Below, piece by piece: positions 9,851 to 20,460 of a DNA stretch of 64,000 nt. Each line of letters starts with the position of its first letter. Position 1 is the first letter of the stretch. The notes under the pieces are model-generated. The model saw nothing but the letters and a program-made list of their open reading frames with translations, searched no databases and was not told the origin of the DNA. The DNA is from Luidia sarsii. Its lineage: Eukaryota > Echinodermata > Asteroidea > Paxillosida > Luidiidae. Made by a program: the position numbers and the translations under genes. The stretch spans positions 7,512,805 to 7,576,804 of the forward strand of contig OX465104.1 of NCBI GenBank assembly GCA_949987565.1, given 5' to 3'.

Positions 9851-11640
9851 AAAGCTGCACGAGTCAGTGATACCTACCCCATTGCCAATGCTTCTGCTTA
9901 CTTGGCATTTTTGTGGTGGTTTTCTTTTTCGTTTACAAAAACAATCAGGTCCGGTCAGAGAAGACGGTCACCCATCAACCAGTAAACATCCATGGGGGGA
10001 GGTTAAGGAGGCAAAAAACGACGGGGAGGAGGACATCTAAGACCTCCGGGCAACAATTAAAGCCGGTCGCGAGTATCTCCAGCCCGGGAGGGAGGGTTTT
10101 ATCGCAAGTTATCCGGGGCTTCTGACTGGCCGATTTCCCCTCTCAGCTGCCAGCAGAGTTGTCGCCTTGCACCTACATCTCCTCCTCCAGTCCTCAACGA
10201 ACTCAGAATGACAGGAATGCGCACATGGCTGGTTCTGCCAGCGCCCCCCATGACCCCCCCCCCCCCCCCCACCCAGGAGGAATATTTATAACTTTCGGGG
10301 GGTGGGTCCATGCGTGATGAGACTCCCCTGCCCACGATTATCGGGAAACCAATGTTTTGCGCCTTAAAATGAAACGGCTTATCAATGGGCAGCTGTTTGG
10401 TAGAAAAAAATTAATGATGTAGAGGGGTTTACAGGAAGAGAGAGAGAGAGATGTTTGGCAGATGACAAGGTCCAGAGTCCTTGTATACATTACATTATAA
10501 ACATTAGATGCAGGGAATCTTTGAGCCTCTGTTTAGCTGTGGATACCACAAGAGGGCACTATTCAGTAATAGTGTGCTACCAGAGAGTTTCAAGTTACGA
10601 AAAACCAGACACAAGAGGGCGCTATACATCATACCCGTACCAGGTTTCTACTCTACAATGACTTAAAAATGTGAAATATTACTCATGTGTGATTTTCACA
10701 TCAACCGTTAAAGACTTTTCAGGCTACTGCTAGGCACAACCGCATTTGACAATATTTCTGAAAATGGAGGTCAAGGCCTAGCACCCATAACCCAACTGCG
10801 ATGTAACCATACGTTACATCATCCATCGCGATGGGCCTCTGTGACACGGATCAGGCTCGGGCTCAGGCTCCGAACCCACCACACAAAACCCGATTTGAAT
10901 TTAAAGGTTTATTGCCCTGTGGAGTACAGACTACAGAGAACGTGTACTTTAACCACTTTGCGCCGTGACCTCCGAATTTTGGAGTGTCAGTAGGGTTGCA
11001 GTGCACCAAATCCTGGAACCATTATTGTCCAAGTTTTAAGCAAAGACTTTTACCAGCCTACCACAAAACAATTCGTAGCTTGACAAAAGCCACACTGATA
11101 TCCAATTGTGCCATGCTTGACTTCCCTGCCTGCATGCATAGTGTCACCGCAAACCCTCCTATATCGTTTCACCCACCATGCAAAGCCTGAAGTCTTATTT
11201 ATAATAATGCTTCCGCTTTTTCGGAGCTGACAGCAACTCGGCCGGGATTATGCCTGGTGATCTAAATTAAGGCCGTGTCCAAAACGGGCTTGCAGAGCTA
11301 TGACTAGGGCTATTGTCTTCGCATCTCCGTGTATTTCCAACAGGAAGACCTAGACCTTGCTCTAGATGCCCGTTTTGTACACAGCCTTATAAGAGAAACT
11401 CTACTGTGCCAAGTGACTGTTACTCTTGCTCTCCCTCTTCCGAGGCTGGGTATCAGTTCTGGAGCTAGGGTAAAAGACTAGGAGGAAAGTGTTTTTTTTT
11501 TACAGGTCCACCGTGTGAAGCATCTCTATCAGAAGTGCTGTGGTTCTGTCAAGAACCACCACTTGTTGGGGTCAGGGTTAGTAGGGTTAGTCTCAGAACC
11601 GCTTCCTTCGGGTATACCTTCTCAGAGATAAAACATAATG
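9851..11640. other. Non-coding stretch, no supported gene
   Basis: Includes a C-run at 10255-10271, a GA tract near 10436-10451, and at 11121-11190 a copy of TGTCACCGCAAACCCTCCTA next to CACCATGCAAAGCCTGAAG, shared with 35620-35710. The minus-strand frame at 10099-10335 is low-complexity at its start and has no recognisable domain. Downstream Caskin exons would be expected in or beyond this region, but none is recognisable. Confidence 0.5.
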
Positions 11641-11660
11641 TTTGCATCGAGGAGAATGTA

Positions 11661-11881
11661 ATTCAATGAGGGTTTTCCCTGCTCGACGTAATAAGAACCG
11701 AGTGCCCAGTGCTTTGCCCACACGTCCTCAACCAGTTCAGTGGTCAAGTGGTTAAGACTAGAAAGCAGGATTCGCTGGTTCGAATCCCACCCAGACTGCC
11801 TGATATCATTTCATCAGGCATCGGGCAAAGCACTGGGCACTCGGTGCTTACTGAAGTCGAGCAGGGCAAACCCTCGTTGAA
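11661..11881 (+). mobile_element. S2 element: tRNA-like core between inverted arms
   Basis: The left arm (ATTCAATGAGGGTTTTCCCT, GCTCGAC, then GAGTGCCCAGTGCTTTGCCC) is mirrored on the right (GGGCAAAGCACTGGGCACTC, then GTCGAGCAGGGCAAACCCTC, GTTGAAT). Between them, 11739-11799 is tRNA-like: TGGTCAAGTGGTTAAGAC resembles a Leu/Ser-type A box and GGTTCGAATCC is a perfect B box. Partial relatives lie at 36425-37040, 48050-48175 and 51715-51770. Confidence 0.85.
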
Positions 11882-12009
11882 TAAACCTTCTCCGAACCGC
11901 ACCTCTTCTTTAACGAGACGCATCGCGTGGTGCGGCCCACCCGTAAAACCCCCGGCCTACAGTCTACAGTCTACCTCCACCGTGCAAAAGCTTTTTCAAT
12001 GGTACTCAC

Positions 12010-12127
12010 AGGTTGAGGCAGGTCTTGTCAGGAGCTCGACATGGGTCGAAGGGAAGTAGCCGATGCATTCCACGTTGCCTTTGGTGATGGAACCTTTCCA
12101 CTTTCCATCCGGGTTGCGCTCAAGGAC
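12010..12127 (-). CDS. CASKIN: Caskin exon G: second half of SH3 domain
   Basis: Acceptor TTTGCTTAG, 39 codons (V-L-E-R-N-P-D-G-K-W-K-G ... I-G-Y-F-P-S-T-H-V-E-L-L), donor T|GTGAGT; starts in phase 0 and ends one base into a codon. It completes the SH3 fold begun in exon F: the tryptophan of the RT/n-Src face is in W-K-G and the 3-10 helix motif in G-Y-F-P-S. In vertebrate Caskins the SH3 domain lies directly after the ankyrin repeats and before the CASK-binding region and tandem SAM domains, which is the order seen here. Caskins are cytoplasmic scaffolds linked to synapse and axon signalling. The split codon shows the gene continues below 12010; I could not identify the next exon with certainty. 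Confidence 0.9.
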
Positions 12128-13579
12128 CTAAGCAAACAAGCCAAATATTTTTTGGAAGAAAAGAAAAAGATCAAGAGCTGATGAAAGATACATGGAGCAA
12201 GGAAAGCCCCCGTGTTTTGATATACATTTGTAATTCAGTTGCATGAATAGTCAGTATGAACATCAGCGCTGATGGAGGCTCCCCGAAAAAATAACCTCAT
12301 GAATATACAGCCGTGTGGGATAGAGCGCGCACTGCAACTTTGATACGACTTCAAAAGAACAAGGCAGTATTATATGCTCAGTTTTTTATGGTCGTCGTTT
12401 TCACAAAATGGTGAATCCATAAACGCAGCAGAAAAGATGCATTTCATCAACAACCTTCTGAAGGTTAGTAACAATCGAAATGTCTTTTCACCCGTCTTTG
12501 AATGTGTACTTGGGTAGTGTAAAAGTAAGTCGCGTGATGCGGTGGTCTATACAGTTGACAACATGAAACAGGACTGATTCCCATCTTGAGGAGTGATTTG
12601 ATGCAACTGTTACATGTTACATTCGGAAATGATGTGCCACTGTGTGAAAAAACGCTAACGCTATGAGCTACACGTATCTGAACCACGGGCATACAGGAGT
12701 ATGCCTTCATAGGTGCCAGCGATAAATTTCACTCTACTCATCGTAACTTACGATCAATCACAAGACGATGAGCGATGCACAAAAAACGTACAATGGGTTA
12801 TCCATCGTAAGTTGAGTTGCGATGTGTAAATAAGGGGGAAGTTCATACGAGGGACTAACCTGGAGACTAAACTCGAATGGGTTAGCCCGACTGACAAAAG
12901 TTGTCGTTGGAACACAACTTCTTCTTTTTCACCGAGGGACTATCCGAGGGGTTAAGTCAGTTGATTTTATTTCCAGTAACTAGTGGTACTACTCCCCAGT
13001 CCATGCCCTGTGGGTATCTTTTACTACCTACCACCCACTGAGTTATTGTACTTTAGACAAGACCTGCCCAGTCCCCATCACACACATCTGGTGCTGGTGG
13101 GTTGCGTAATCATCGGGTGCCAGCGGAATCATTTGAATATCAGGTGATTTTTGAATTTTTTTTGCAGTCAGCTACTCAAACCCCCGCTGAGAAAGACTAA
13201 TAACCATGAACACCCAAGCCAGACCCTCGTCTGAACATAGCCATTGGCTTTGTGACAGCCATCCCTGAACCCACTTCTAAACTGACACTGCTATCAGCGA
13301 CGGTAGCTTCTAATCTCACCATTCATGGACCCCGACAACGTCCTAAAAAAATTCACCCGCAAAGCTAAACAAAAAGACCTAGCGCTCTCCAATCTCAGAC
13401 ACGGTGGAGACAGAAGGACTTGTATAGTCAGTCAGTCCCCCCCCCCTTTTTTTGAAGGCGAGCAATTCATGAAGTTCCCAGGGCAAGGACGGGCAAAATG
13501 AGACAGAAATCCCATCATCCCCCCCCCCCTTTCAAAGAGATAGTGAGATAGCGGAGAGATAAGGGCATGTATGACATAC
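12128..13579 (-). other. Caskin intron between exons F and G (1.45 kb)
   Basis: The shortest intron of the set, phase 0. It carries no clear F1 or M element. There is an imperfect inverted patch around 12720-12830 (CATCGTAACTTACGATC, later CCATCGTAAGTTGAGTTGC), and two C-runs at 13437-13446 and 13519-13529. Confidence 0.8.
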
Positions 13580-13674
13580 CGCCATGATGTCCCCTGCTTT
13601 GAATGATAGCGCCGATCTGTCGTGAATACGAATGTAGTCCTGTAGCGCGCGAGCCTGCGATCCGCCGATGGAAT
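13580..13674 (-). CDS. CASKIN: Caskin exon F: start of SH3 domain
   Basis: Acceptor TCTCCCTTTGCAG, two bases completing an Asp codon, 31 codons, donor GCG|GTATGT (phase 0). The peptide runs S-I-G-G-S-Q-A-R-A-L-Q-D-Y-I-R-I-H-D, then L-S-F-K-A-G-D-I-M-A. A-L-Q-D-Y sits where a canonical SH3 has A-L-Y-D-Y, so the first of the two tyrosines is replaced by Gln; the second is kept. L-S-F-K-A-G-D-I is the usual strand after the RT loop. Frame and phase fit exons E and G exactly. Vertebrate Caskin SH3 domains are also known to be atypical in their binding-site aromatics. Confidence 0.9.
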
Positions 13675-13761
13675 CTGCAAAGGGAGAAGACAGGAAATAT
13701 GCAATGAAAACATTGACGTACAATTTAAGAGGGGGGAGGGGGAGGGGGCTTGATATCTTCC

Positions 13762-13825
13762 ATCCCAGCAGGACCTTTCTCAGGGGGCAGAACGTTGCCC
13801 TGCTTTTCCTGAAAGGTCCTGACGG
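13762..13825. mobile_element. F1 fragment, both arms decayed
   Basis: CATCCCAGCAGGACCTTTCT then TTTCCTGAAAGGTCCTGACG; short loop between them. Lies about 90 bp upstream (sense) of the exon F acceptor. Confidence 0.65.
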
Positions 13826-13917
13826 GGCCATGTTGTCGCACTCTCTCAATGCTTCAAGTTGGCATGCTGCACAGTTTGGTCACTTCGGTCCAGAAGCAGT
13901 CGGCAACACTTTGAAGG

Positions 13918-14045
13918 CCTGGGGCCAATTTCATTTTGCTCTAAGCACAAAATGTCACGATTCACAAGATCACTTTGCCAACCCAAGCAAAGGAGAGTGG
14001 AATACAAATATCAGAAACAATTGACATCGCTTCGTAATGTGGTTT
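13918..14045. mobile_element. M6 partial copy
   Basis: GGGGCCAATTTCATTTTGCT then AAAATGTCACGATTCACAAG, CACTTTGCCAACCCAAGCAA and CAATTGACATC, the M6 right half in reverse. It breaks off beside M1. Confidence 0.7.
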
Positions 14046-14053
14046 GTTATCAG

Positions 14054-14187
14054 GTTTAAAGCCCCTACACAAAATTGGTCGAGGTCAAAGAATAGCATCC
14101 ATACGTTGTCTGATCCAACATATGCATAAAATAGCACACCTGTGAAAATTTTAGCTCAATCCGCAAGTTTTGGAGGGTATGACAATG
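14054..14187. mobile_element. M1 element, one end only
   Basis: TTTAAAGCCCCTACACAAAA, then TTGGTCGAGGTCAAAGAATA, GCATCCATACGTTGTCTGAT. This M1 end is interrupted at 14188 by the M7 element, and the other M1 end does not reappear. Confidence 0.85.
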
Positions 14188-14450
14188 GACCTTTCCCATG
14201 AAATATGCAAATTAGACGTAGCGCATGCGCTTAACTATTGAATTGGTGGGCAAGCGGGCTGCCAACCAATCATAGTTTTCCACGGGCGTGCGCGCGTTCC
14301 TTCTCACTAACAATTTGGCGTGCGGTCATTGGCTATTCAGCGTCTCCTGCGTGCGTATTTCAAAACCTGCACGCAACGCGCACTCGTTTGCCCACTAATT
14401 TAGTAAAGCGCATGCGCCAGCTCTTATTTGCATATTTCATGCGAAAGGTC
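14188..14450. mobile_element. M7 inverted-repeat element with promoter-type motifs
   Basis: Left terminus GACCTTTCCCATGAAATATG and right terminus CATATTTCATGCGAAAGGTC are inverted. Each arm carries an octamer (ATGCAAAT 14205-14212; ATTTGCAT 14426-14433) and a palindromic GCGCATGCGC (14221-14230; 14408-14417), the NRF1-type consensus. CCAAT boxes occur at 14242-14246 (reverse), 14266-14270 and 14328-14332 (reverse). The centre is CpG-rich (GTGCGCGCG). No coding capacity. Confidence 0.8.
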
Positions 14451-14540
14451 AATTCAATTTTAGCAGGACCATTCAATTTTAGCAGGACCTTTTCTCAGGA
14501 AGGTCTTGACTAATACTGGCAGTGAAACATCAGGAACTTT
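14451..14540. mobile_element. F1 fragment, duplicated arm
   Basis: CAATTTTAGCAGGACC occurs twice, then TTTCTCAGGAAGGTC and GTGAAACATCAGG. A degraded F1 copy. Confidence 0.6.
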
Positions 14541-15899
14541 CTGGCTCTTTTTTTTTTTTTTTAAGGAATGCAGATTTTTAGTGACAGATGCAAAGTCAAC
14601 TCAAATTGCCCAGAAATCACAGCCTTGGAATTTGACCGCCATCTTCTCGGGAAAACAAGTCACCGGTATAAGATGACCCCACACATAGATGCGTGAGGTT
14701 GTTGACAGACTTGAACTGTCTCGGAGACTTCCTAAGAGCTTCCTTAAATATTGATGTTGTGGAAATTCCCTCGCCACATGAAAACGTGATGTTAATATCC
14801 TCAGAATGGTCGCTAGAAGAAGAAGAAGAAAAAAAGGGCTGCCCTGAGATGTCTCCCCATGGAAGCTGTGGGGATCGTGGATTGGGTGTCATTAACGTTA
14901 GACCTGACTACTTTGATCTGCAGTCTAAACAGCAATGACATGGATGGGGGGGGGGGGACACGGGTCATTCAATACACCTGTTGATGGTTATAAGCTATCA
15001 CAGGTGGATCGCCACACCTGCTGCTGATTGACTGTCAAGCCCTGACATCCAACACAGAGGCAGCATTGCCTGATTACAGAGGTGAGAAGAGTCTCCACTG
15101 TCCTGTCTGCACCCCCCCCCCCCCCCCCCCCCCGACAGGCCAAGCCACTGCCCCACTGTCATTTTCCCGAATCCACGCAATGAGTACCGTGCCAACCAGA
15201 CATTCAGACCGGCCACAAAACCCCATATCTTTAACCAATCTGTCAGTAATTCGTATCAATTTAGAAAATCCAGTAAGACTTCAAACCAAACTCATATCTC
15301 ATATCTGTTTGCCTGCTGACAAGATCCACCTGCAGATGGTGTGGCTTTTTCTCTTGGACGTACGTCTGCCAACATCACCATCAAAAGATGAAGAAGGTAC
15401 GCTCCGAATCAATTCTGCGGTTTGCAGTCTGTGGTCAATATTTGGCGTAAGTAACCCCGGGTGAATCCTCCAGCGGTAAAAAAGTAAGAATCGATTCTTC
15501 CCGGGGAACGTCCACTTTATTTCTGGCTCCACTTTGATCCCCCCGTAATAAAAATGGATTCCTAGCGTTGGTGGCTTCCATCAAGGAAAACACTGGGCCC
15601 CGGGGATTTGCCATGCCAGCACGGCCGAGCGCTTTTCGGAAGGAAAGAAGAAAAAAAAAAGGACACTGTCATGTCTTTCACTAGAGGCTCTTTTGCAACC
15701 CACAGCGACAATCAAGATGTGAGTTGGCTTGTTCGAATGAGACAGTGGGAGACACCAATTAGGAGCAAGATTTGGACTTGTTGTAAATTGGGGGTATTGA
15801 ATCTTTGGATTCACACACAAAAAAAGATCCGGACGAGTAAGAAACATCAATGAGTAAGTTAATGAGTAAGGTTTGTGGGTCACAGGGCAGTTTCCACGG

Positions 15900-16112
15900 T
15901 CCAAATAATTGTTGTTGTTTTTTTGTTCGCGTTCACACAGGCCACGAAATCGCGTTGCAAAAAATGGCGAGCCGAATGTGGTTCGCAGTTCTGATCAAAT
16001 GGTGGGTGTGTCCTTGAAGGTGGTCCATGCAGGGAGACATACATGTACTATAAACGAGCACGACACTTCCTGTCAATCAAAGCACGAGCGGTGCATGGTG
16101 GGATTTCAAAAA
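15900..16112. mobile_element. M4 element, partial
   Basis: CGTTCACACAGGCCACGAAA, TCGCGTTGCAAAAAATGGCG, GCCGAATGTGGTTCGCAGTT and GCGGTGCATGGTGGGATTTC, all shared with 27925-28145. Confidence 0.75.
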
Positions 16113-16117
16113 AAGAA

Positions 16118-16222
16118 GATTTCAACACGATGATTCTATCACGACTATCTACAAACTGTGTAAGAAGGAAATCTGTGGACATTGATGTTTTCCAATCTTC
16201 CCAATGTTGTGTAGGGGCTATA
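16118..16222. mobile_element. M1 element, diverged end
   Basis: TGATTCTATCACGACTATCT, CAAACTGTGTAAGAAGGAAA, then CCCAATGTTGTGTAGGGGCT. The 30535-30925 copy has the same subtype. Confidence 0.75.
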
Positions 16223-16244
16223 AGCGGCTCTATAGAATTGGGCC

Positions 16245-16305
16245 CTGGATTGGTCCTCCCCTTGAGAGAGGTCCTGCTAGGATTACAATGCCATACTCTC
16301 TAAAA
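16245..16305. mobile_element. F1 right arm fragment
   Basis: TGAGAGAGGTCCTGCTAGGA then ACAATGCCATACTCTCTAAA. Confidence 0.6.
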
Positions 16306-16686
16306 TAATATGTGCTTCTTTCTTTTTTTTCAGGTCGTTTTATCAGTAAGCACTCCACAACTATTGCGCAACACTTGAAAATCCTACTCAGAATCGGCAA
16401 AGTGCAATGACATACGATTCCTCCTTTTGCAGCATCTTCTATGCGGGGAAATTTTTTTTGTTGGTGGTCGACTCTAGAAGGCTGTTCAGAGCTGTCTACA
16501 GCCGCTCTCTCTCTCTCTCTCTCAACCACATGCACTCTCTGCCCGGAGTGTGTATTCATGTAAATGACCCTCGCCTCCCGGCCCCTCCCCACTAACCCTC
16601 ACGTCTTGCCCCAGTCGGTGCGTGCTCTCACATCCAAGCACGCTCAGCTCCGACAGACAGGAAAGCGGGGGAGGAGGAGGGGAGGG

Positions 16687-16725
<39 letters not shown>

Positions 16726-16754
16726 AGTTCCTCTAAGCCCCACGACTTACTCAC

Positions 16755-16863
16755 CTCTTAGCAGCTGCTTGATATCCTGAGCGGCCCTGGTGGGAGTGAA
16801 TTTATTTACAATGTCCAGTGCCGTCTGGCCGTGGGAGTTCTTCTTGTAGACGTCGATGCCACT
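16755..16863 (-). CDS. CASKIN: Caskin exon E: last ankyrin repeat and exit helix
   Basis: Acceptor GTCGTCTTAAAG, 36 codons, donor G|GTGAGT; enters in phase 0 and leaves one base into a codon. The peptide S-G-I-D-V-Y-K-K-N, then G-Q-T-A-L-D-I-V-N-K-F, then A-A-Q-D-I-K-Q-L-L-R matches the Caskin-specific end of the ankyrin block, where the final repeat runs into a capping helix before the SH3 linker. T-A-L-D-I-V is the degenerate last T-P-L-H motif. A short GA/CT microsatellite begins about 35 bp downstream of the donor. Confidence 0.93.
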
Positions 16864-16973
16864 CTTTAAGACGACGGAAAGGGGAGGAAACAAGGAGCAA
16901 GCATCCACAGTCAATGAGCAGCCTCTTCACTTGAAAGCTACTTAAGAAATTACAGCTGTTGTGATCCTCACAC

Positions 16974-17475
16974 GACCGGGATCCAATTTCATAGAGCCGC
17001 TTAAGTGTGAAAATCTGCTAAGCAGGAAAAAGTCACCCTCGTGTAAACAGGATTACAAGCCGCACTGCCATTTGATGTCAGTTGCTTTTGACCTGTATTC
17101 CACCCTTCCTTACTTACCACGAACCCAAAGTGGACTTTGGGTTGGCAAGGTGATTCTATAGATGCATCGTGACTTTTTTTTGCGCTTTGCAGCAAATGTT
17201 GGCACTTGAGCAGCCCTGTGACATTGACCCCAGTTGTGATCCTTACAGGACCAGGTACCAATTTCATAGAGCCGCTTAAGTGTGAAAATCTGCTAAGCAG
17301 GAAAAGTCTCCCTTGAGTAAACAGGATCACAAACCACATTGTGATGTGATTGTCAATTGCTCCCGTCTTCTTTACTTGGCATGAAATAATAGTAGAGTTT
17401 AGGTTGGCAAAGTGATCCCGTGAATCGTGACATTCTGTGCTTCAGCAAATTTTGGCGCTTAAACGGCGCTATGAA
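16974..17475. mobile_element. Two M6 copies in tandem
   Basis: Copy 1 (about 16974-17220) and copy 2 (about 17240-17475) both start CCAATTTCATAGAGCCGCTT followed by GTGTGAAAATCTGCTAAGCA, and end in the inverted form (CTTAAACGGCGCTATGAAAT for copy 2). Both carry the middle block with CAAAGTGGACTTTGGGTTGG or its variant. Confidence 0.82.
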
Positions 17476-17494
17476 ATTGGTCGGACTTGTTCTC

Positions 17495-17895
17495 AAAAGT
17501 GGAAAGGTCCTTGTAGGATCGGAAGGGTCAAGCGCTCTCAATTTTATAGACTGGTGTTTTTTGGGGTTTTTTTGGGGGGGGAGGGGGTCATTCATGAAAA
17601 TCATAAGTTTGCAACATACATTTTGTATCACTTCAAGCACTATTAATCTCAAAAAGTCAGAAATGCTACAAACTAATTCCCGACTTAAACGACCAAAATG
17701 CAAATCTTATATTAGATCACCTGACATCTTGATCCTAGAGCCCTTTCTCAAAAACCGAATCTATTAATTCTGGCGAATCCTCAAAATGTCACACCCTCCC
17801 TCTTCAGGCAGACTCCCATGGACTCAATGCACAATCTACATGTACATTTTCCCCCTCTTCTCAGGATTCAAACATCAGGCCCTCTCGATTTATGA
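17495..17895. mobile_element. F1 fragments in series
   Basis: Three decayed pieces: 17500-17545 (GGAAAGGTCCTTGTAGGATC), 17655-17758 (AAATGCTACAAACTAATTCC ... CACCTGACATCTTGATCCTA) and 17860-17895 (TCAAACATCAGGCCCTCTC). They may be one copy split by insertions. Confidence 0.65.
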
Positions 17896-18254
17896 GAATT
17901 AGTGTGTCCCCCCCCCCCCCCTGAGGTATGGAGACATCCTCACCCCACATGATGACTGATCCAGCCATCTGCATGAATGTCACACTTTTTTATAGATCAG
18001 TATTGGATTGAATAACTTCTGCCTTTTAAGTAACAATGCCATGACGCCATCACCTAGTGGCAAACTTTCTTCATGTTCTGCTGGTGATAAATAAAAAATA
18101 AATAAATTGAGGGCTGACAGATAGCAACGAAAAGTGTCTCCTTGGGCTGAGAACACTCGGAAAAAGATTCACGAGCCAATTCTCATCAGACAGGGATACC
18201 CCATCCCCCCCCCCCAATCCAAGTTGCTTTGTAACTTTAAAGGTGTCGGAAACG

Positions 18255-18448
18255 TCTGGGCCCAATTTCAAAGCCGCTTAAGCGTGGAAATGTGCTAAGC
18301 AGGAAAAGTCATCCTTATCTTTAACAGGATAACAAACCCCACTTCGACAATCGCTTTTGACTTGTAATCCACTCTTCTTAACTTAATAGCATGAAACAAT
18401 AGTGAAGTCTGGGATGGCAAGCTGATCCTAGGAATCCTGACTTTTTGC
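18255..18448. mobile_element. M6 copy
   Basis: GGGCCCAATTTCAAAGCCGC, GTGGAAATGTGCTAAGCAGG, CACTCTTCTTAACTTAATAG and a right end CTGACTTTTTGCGCTTAAAG. It runs straight into M1. Confidence 0.78.
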
Positions 18449-18449
18449 G

Positions 18450-18803
18450 CTTAAAGGGATAACACAACATTGGTCGAGGTCAAAGAATAGCATCCATACG
18501 TTGTCTGATCCAACGTATGCATGAAATAGCACACCTGTGGAAATTTCTGCTCAATCCGCCAACCGAGTCGGGTGAAAATCGTGAAAACCGCTTCATTTGT
18601 TTCGCGAAAATGCAGCATTCAATGCCGTACTGTTCCGAAAAATAATTTAGATCTCGTTTTCTCCAAAAAAACCAAGCATTATAGACAGAAATATTTCAGT
18701 GCGAGGTTTCTATTATAACCGTCTTCGAACTGTATAAGTTTCATGTAAATCTGGGAACATTTATGTTTTTTGATCTTACCAATCTTGTGTAGGGGCTTTA
18801 AGC
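18450..18803. mobile_element. M1 element, near full length
   Basis: Starts TAACACAACATTGGTCGAGG with CAAAGAATAGCATCCATACG, and ends CCAATCTTGTGTAGGGGCTT followed by TAAG. The interior has GAAAACCGCTTCATTTGTTT, AAATATTTCAGTGCGAGGTT and TATAAGTTTCATGTAAATCT. No coding capacity. Confidence 0.88.
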
Positions 18804-19314
18804 AAATTTTCGCACTTAAGCAGCTCTGATCACACTTCTGTCCCAGCCCCGAAATGAAATCGTATATCTTGATCAGAAAGCTAACGAAACCCTGCCAAAA
18901 CAGCAGCCCCTCGACTTGTTCTCTGAAGACATGTTGCAGACATTAGGCCAGGCTGCGTGTTCCTGTTTAAATGTGGGTGACATTCATGCCTGTGGACAGC
19001 ATGGATATAGATAGCGTATGACCTAACCTTTAATATTCAGTCCGCACTCAGCGCAGCAGTGTTAAAGTGATTTATGTTTGTCATGTCCAATAATTCCCTG
19101 GCAAAATTGTGTTTATTTTCTCGGCAGGGTGGGGAGCCAAGGAACTTAAAGGAACCGGAGGGGGGGGGGGGTATTCACAGAAGTAGGGGTGATTACTTTG
19201 GACGAGTGACATGTTTTTGGGGGCTGGTAACTACAGTACCCCATGAAAATTAGTGCACACCACTTACATTTCAGGTTTCGAGTCAACTCGAACCTTTGCC
19301 AACTCGTACCTTGC

Positions 19315-19690
19315 CTTAAAAACTCCTACACAAAATCGAAAAGCAGAAATGTTCACAGATTTACATGAAACTTATACAGTTTGAAGATGGTTATAGTAGA
19401 AACCTCGCACTGAAATATTTCTGTCTAAAATGCTGGGTTTTTTTTTAGAAAAGAGTAAAGAAATAGTTTACGTCTCACCCCCTATATCTAGACGATTTTT
19501 CGGAACAATTCGTTGAACGCTGCATTTTCGTGAAAGAAAGTGAAGCGGTGTTTCACTATTTTATCGAGACTCGGTTGGCGGATTGAGCTGAAATTTTCAC
19601 AGGTGTGCTAATTCATGCATATGTTGGATCAGACAATGTATGGATGCTATTCTTCGACCTCGACCAATGTTGTGTTTATCCTTTTTAGAC
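19315..19690. mobile_element. M1 element, near full length
   Basis: Starts TTAAAAACTCCTACACAAAA and ends CGACCAATGTTGTGTTTATC. Opposite orientation to the 18450 copy; the two share the whole interior and could pair into a long duplex in the intron RNA. Confidence 0.87.
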
Positions 19691-20460
19691 ATCTCATACC
19701 TTAAGAACTCACAAATGTGTCATTGCTTTTTGGTGTGTTTCAGAATACAGGCGAAAAAGGCACTTCATATGCACCATGGATCCATGGTACGACTTGACTT
19801 AGCAAAAAGATTTCAGCTGTCTTCAATAACCAAAGGTAAGAGTTGGGTAAGGTATGAACTGACAAAGGTACGGTTACCCTATTCCAACCATTAATCCATC
19901 ATAAAATCTTTTCACAGGACATTGTCACAGAAATGACAACCGAATACGTATTCTAGGGTAGTCATTCATCGTGCAATATTGCAGGGTACTGAGTTGCCAA
20001 TTCTTAGTGCCAATCAGAACACCCATGTGCAATGGCAGGGGCAGCATCTTTCCCCAAACACTCTAGCACTGTATGTTTGCACTCAGCCTTTTCAGAAGAA
20101 AAAAAGAGGGTGCCATTTCATGACTTTTATGGCTTTCATGAATGATAAATGGACAAAAACACTTTTCAAATGAAAATCTAGCACTGGCTGGCAAATGAGT
20201 GTTTTCTAAGTAGTGTCAGTCAGACCACATGAGTCCCTTCATGTTGTTCCCGACCGGCGCAGCTAGAACCCTGGCAATAATGTGCCGTGATGTAGAATGA
20301 TAATTTTTTTTGAAGAGATACTGTCATTAATCATTCAGGTACAGCAGCAGACAGATCTGTCCGGCTAAGAATGGTCAGAGAAGGTCGGCAGGATGCTTCT
20401 CCGAACTTCTGCGAGGAACATTAAGCCAGTTCAATGAACGGAGGGTTACTGGCAAGCGAG

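Larger units (their letters stand above)
13675..16754 (-). other. Caskin intron between exons E and F (3.1 kb)
   Basis: Phase 1 intron holding F1, M6, M1, M7 and M4 pieces listed separately. It also has a GGGGGAGG tract 50-75 bp from the exon F acceptor, a T-run (14548-14563), a G-run (14945-14957), a C-run of 22 (15112-15133), and CT/GA microsatellites at 16505-16523 and 16690-16720. No second gene is seen. Confidence 0.8.
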
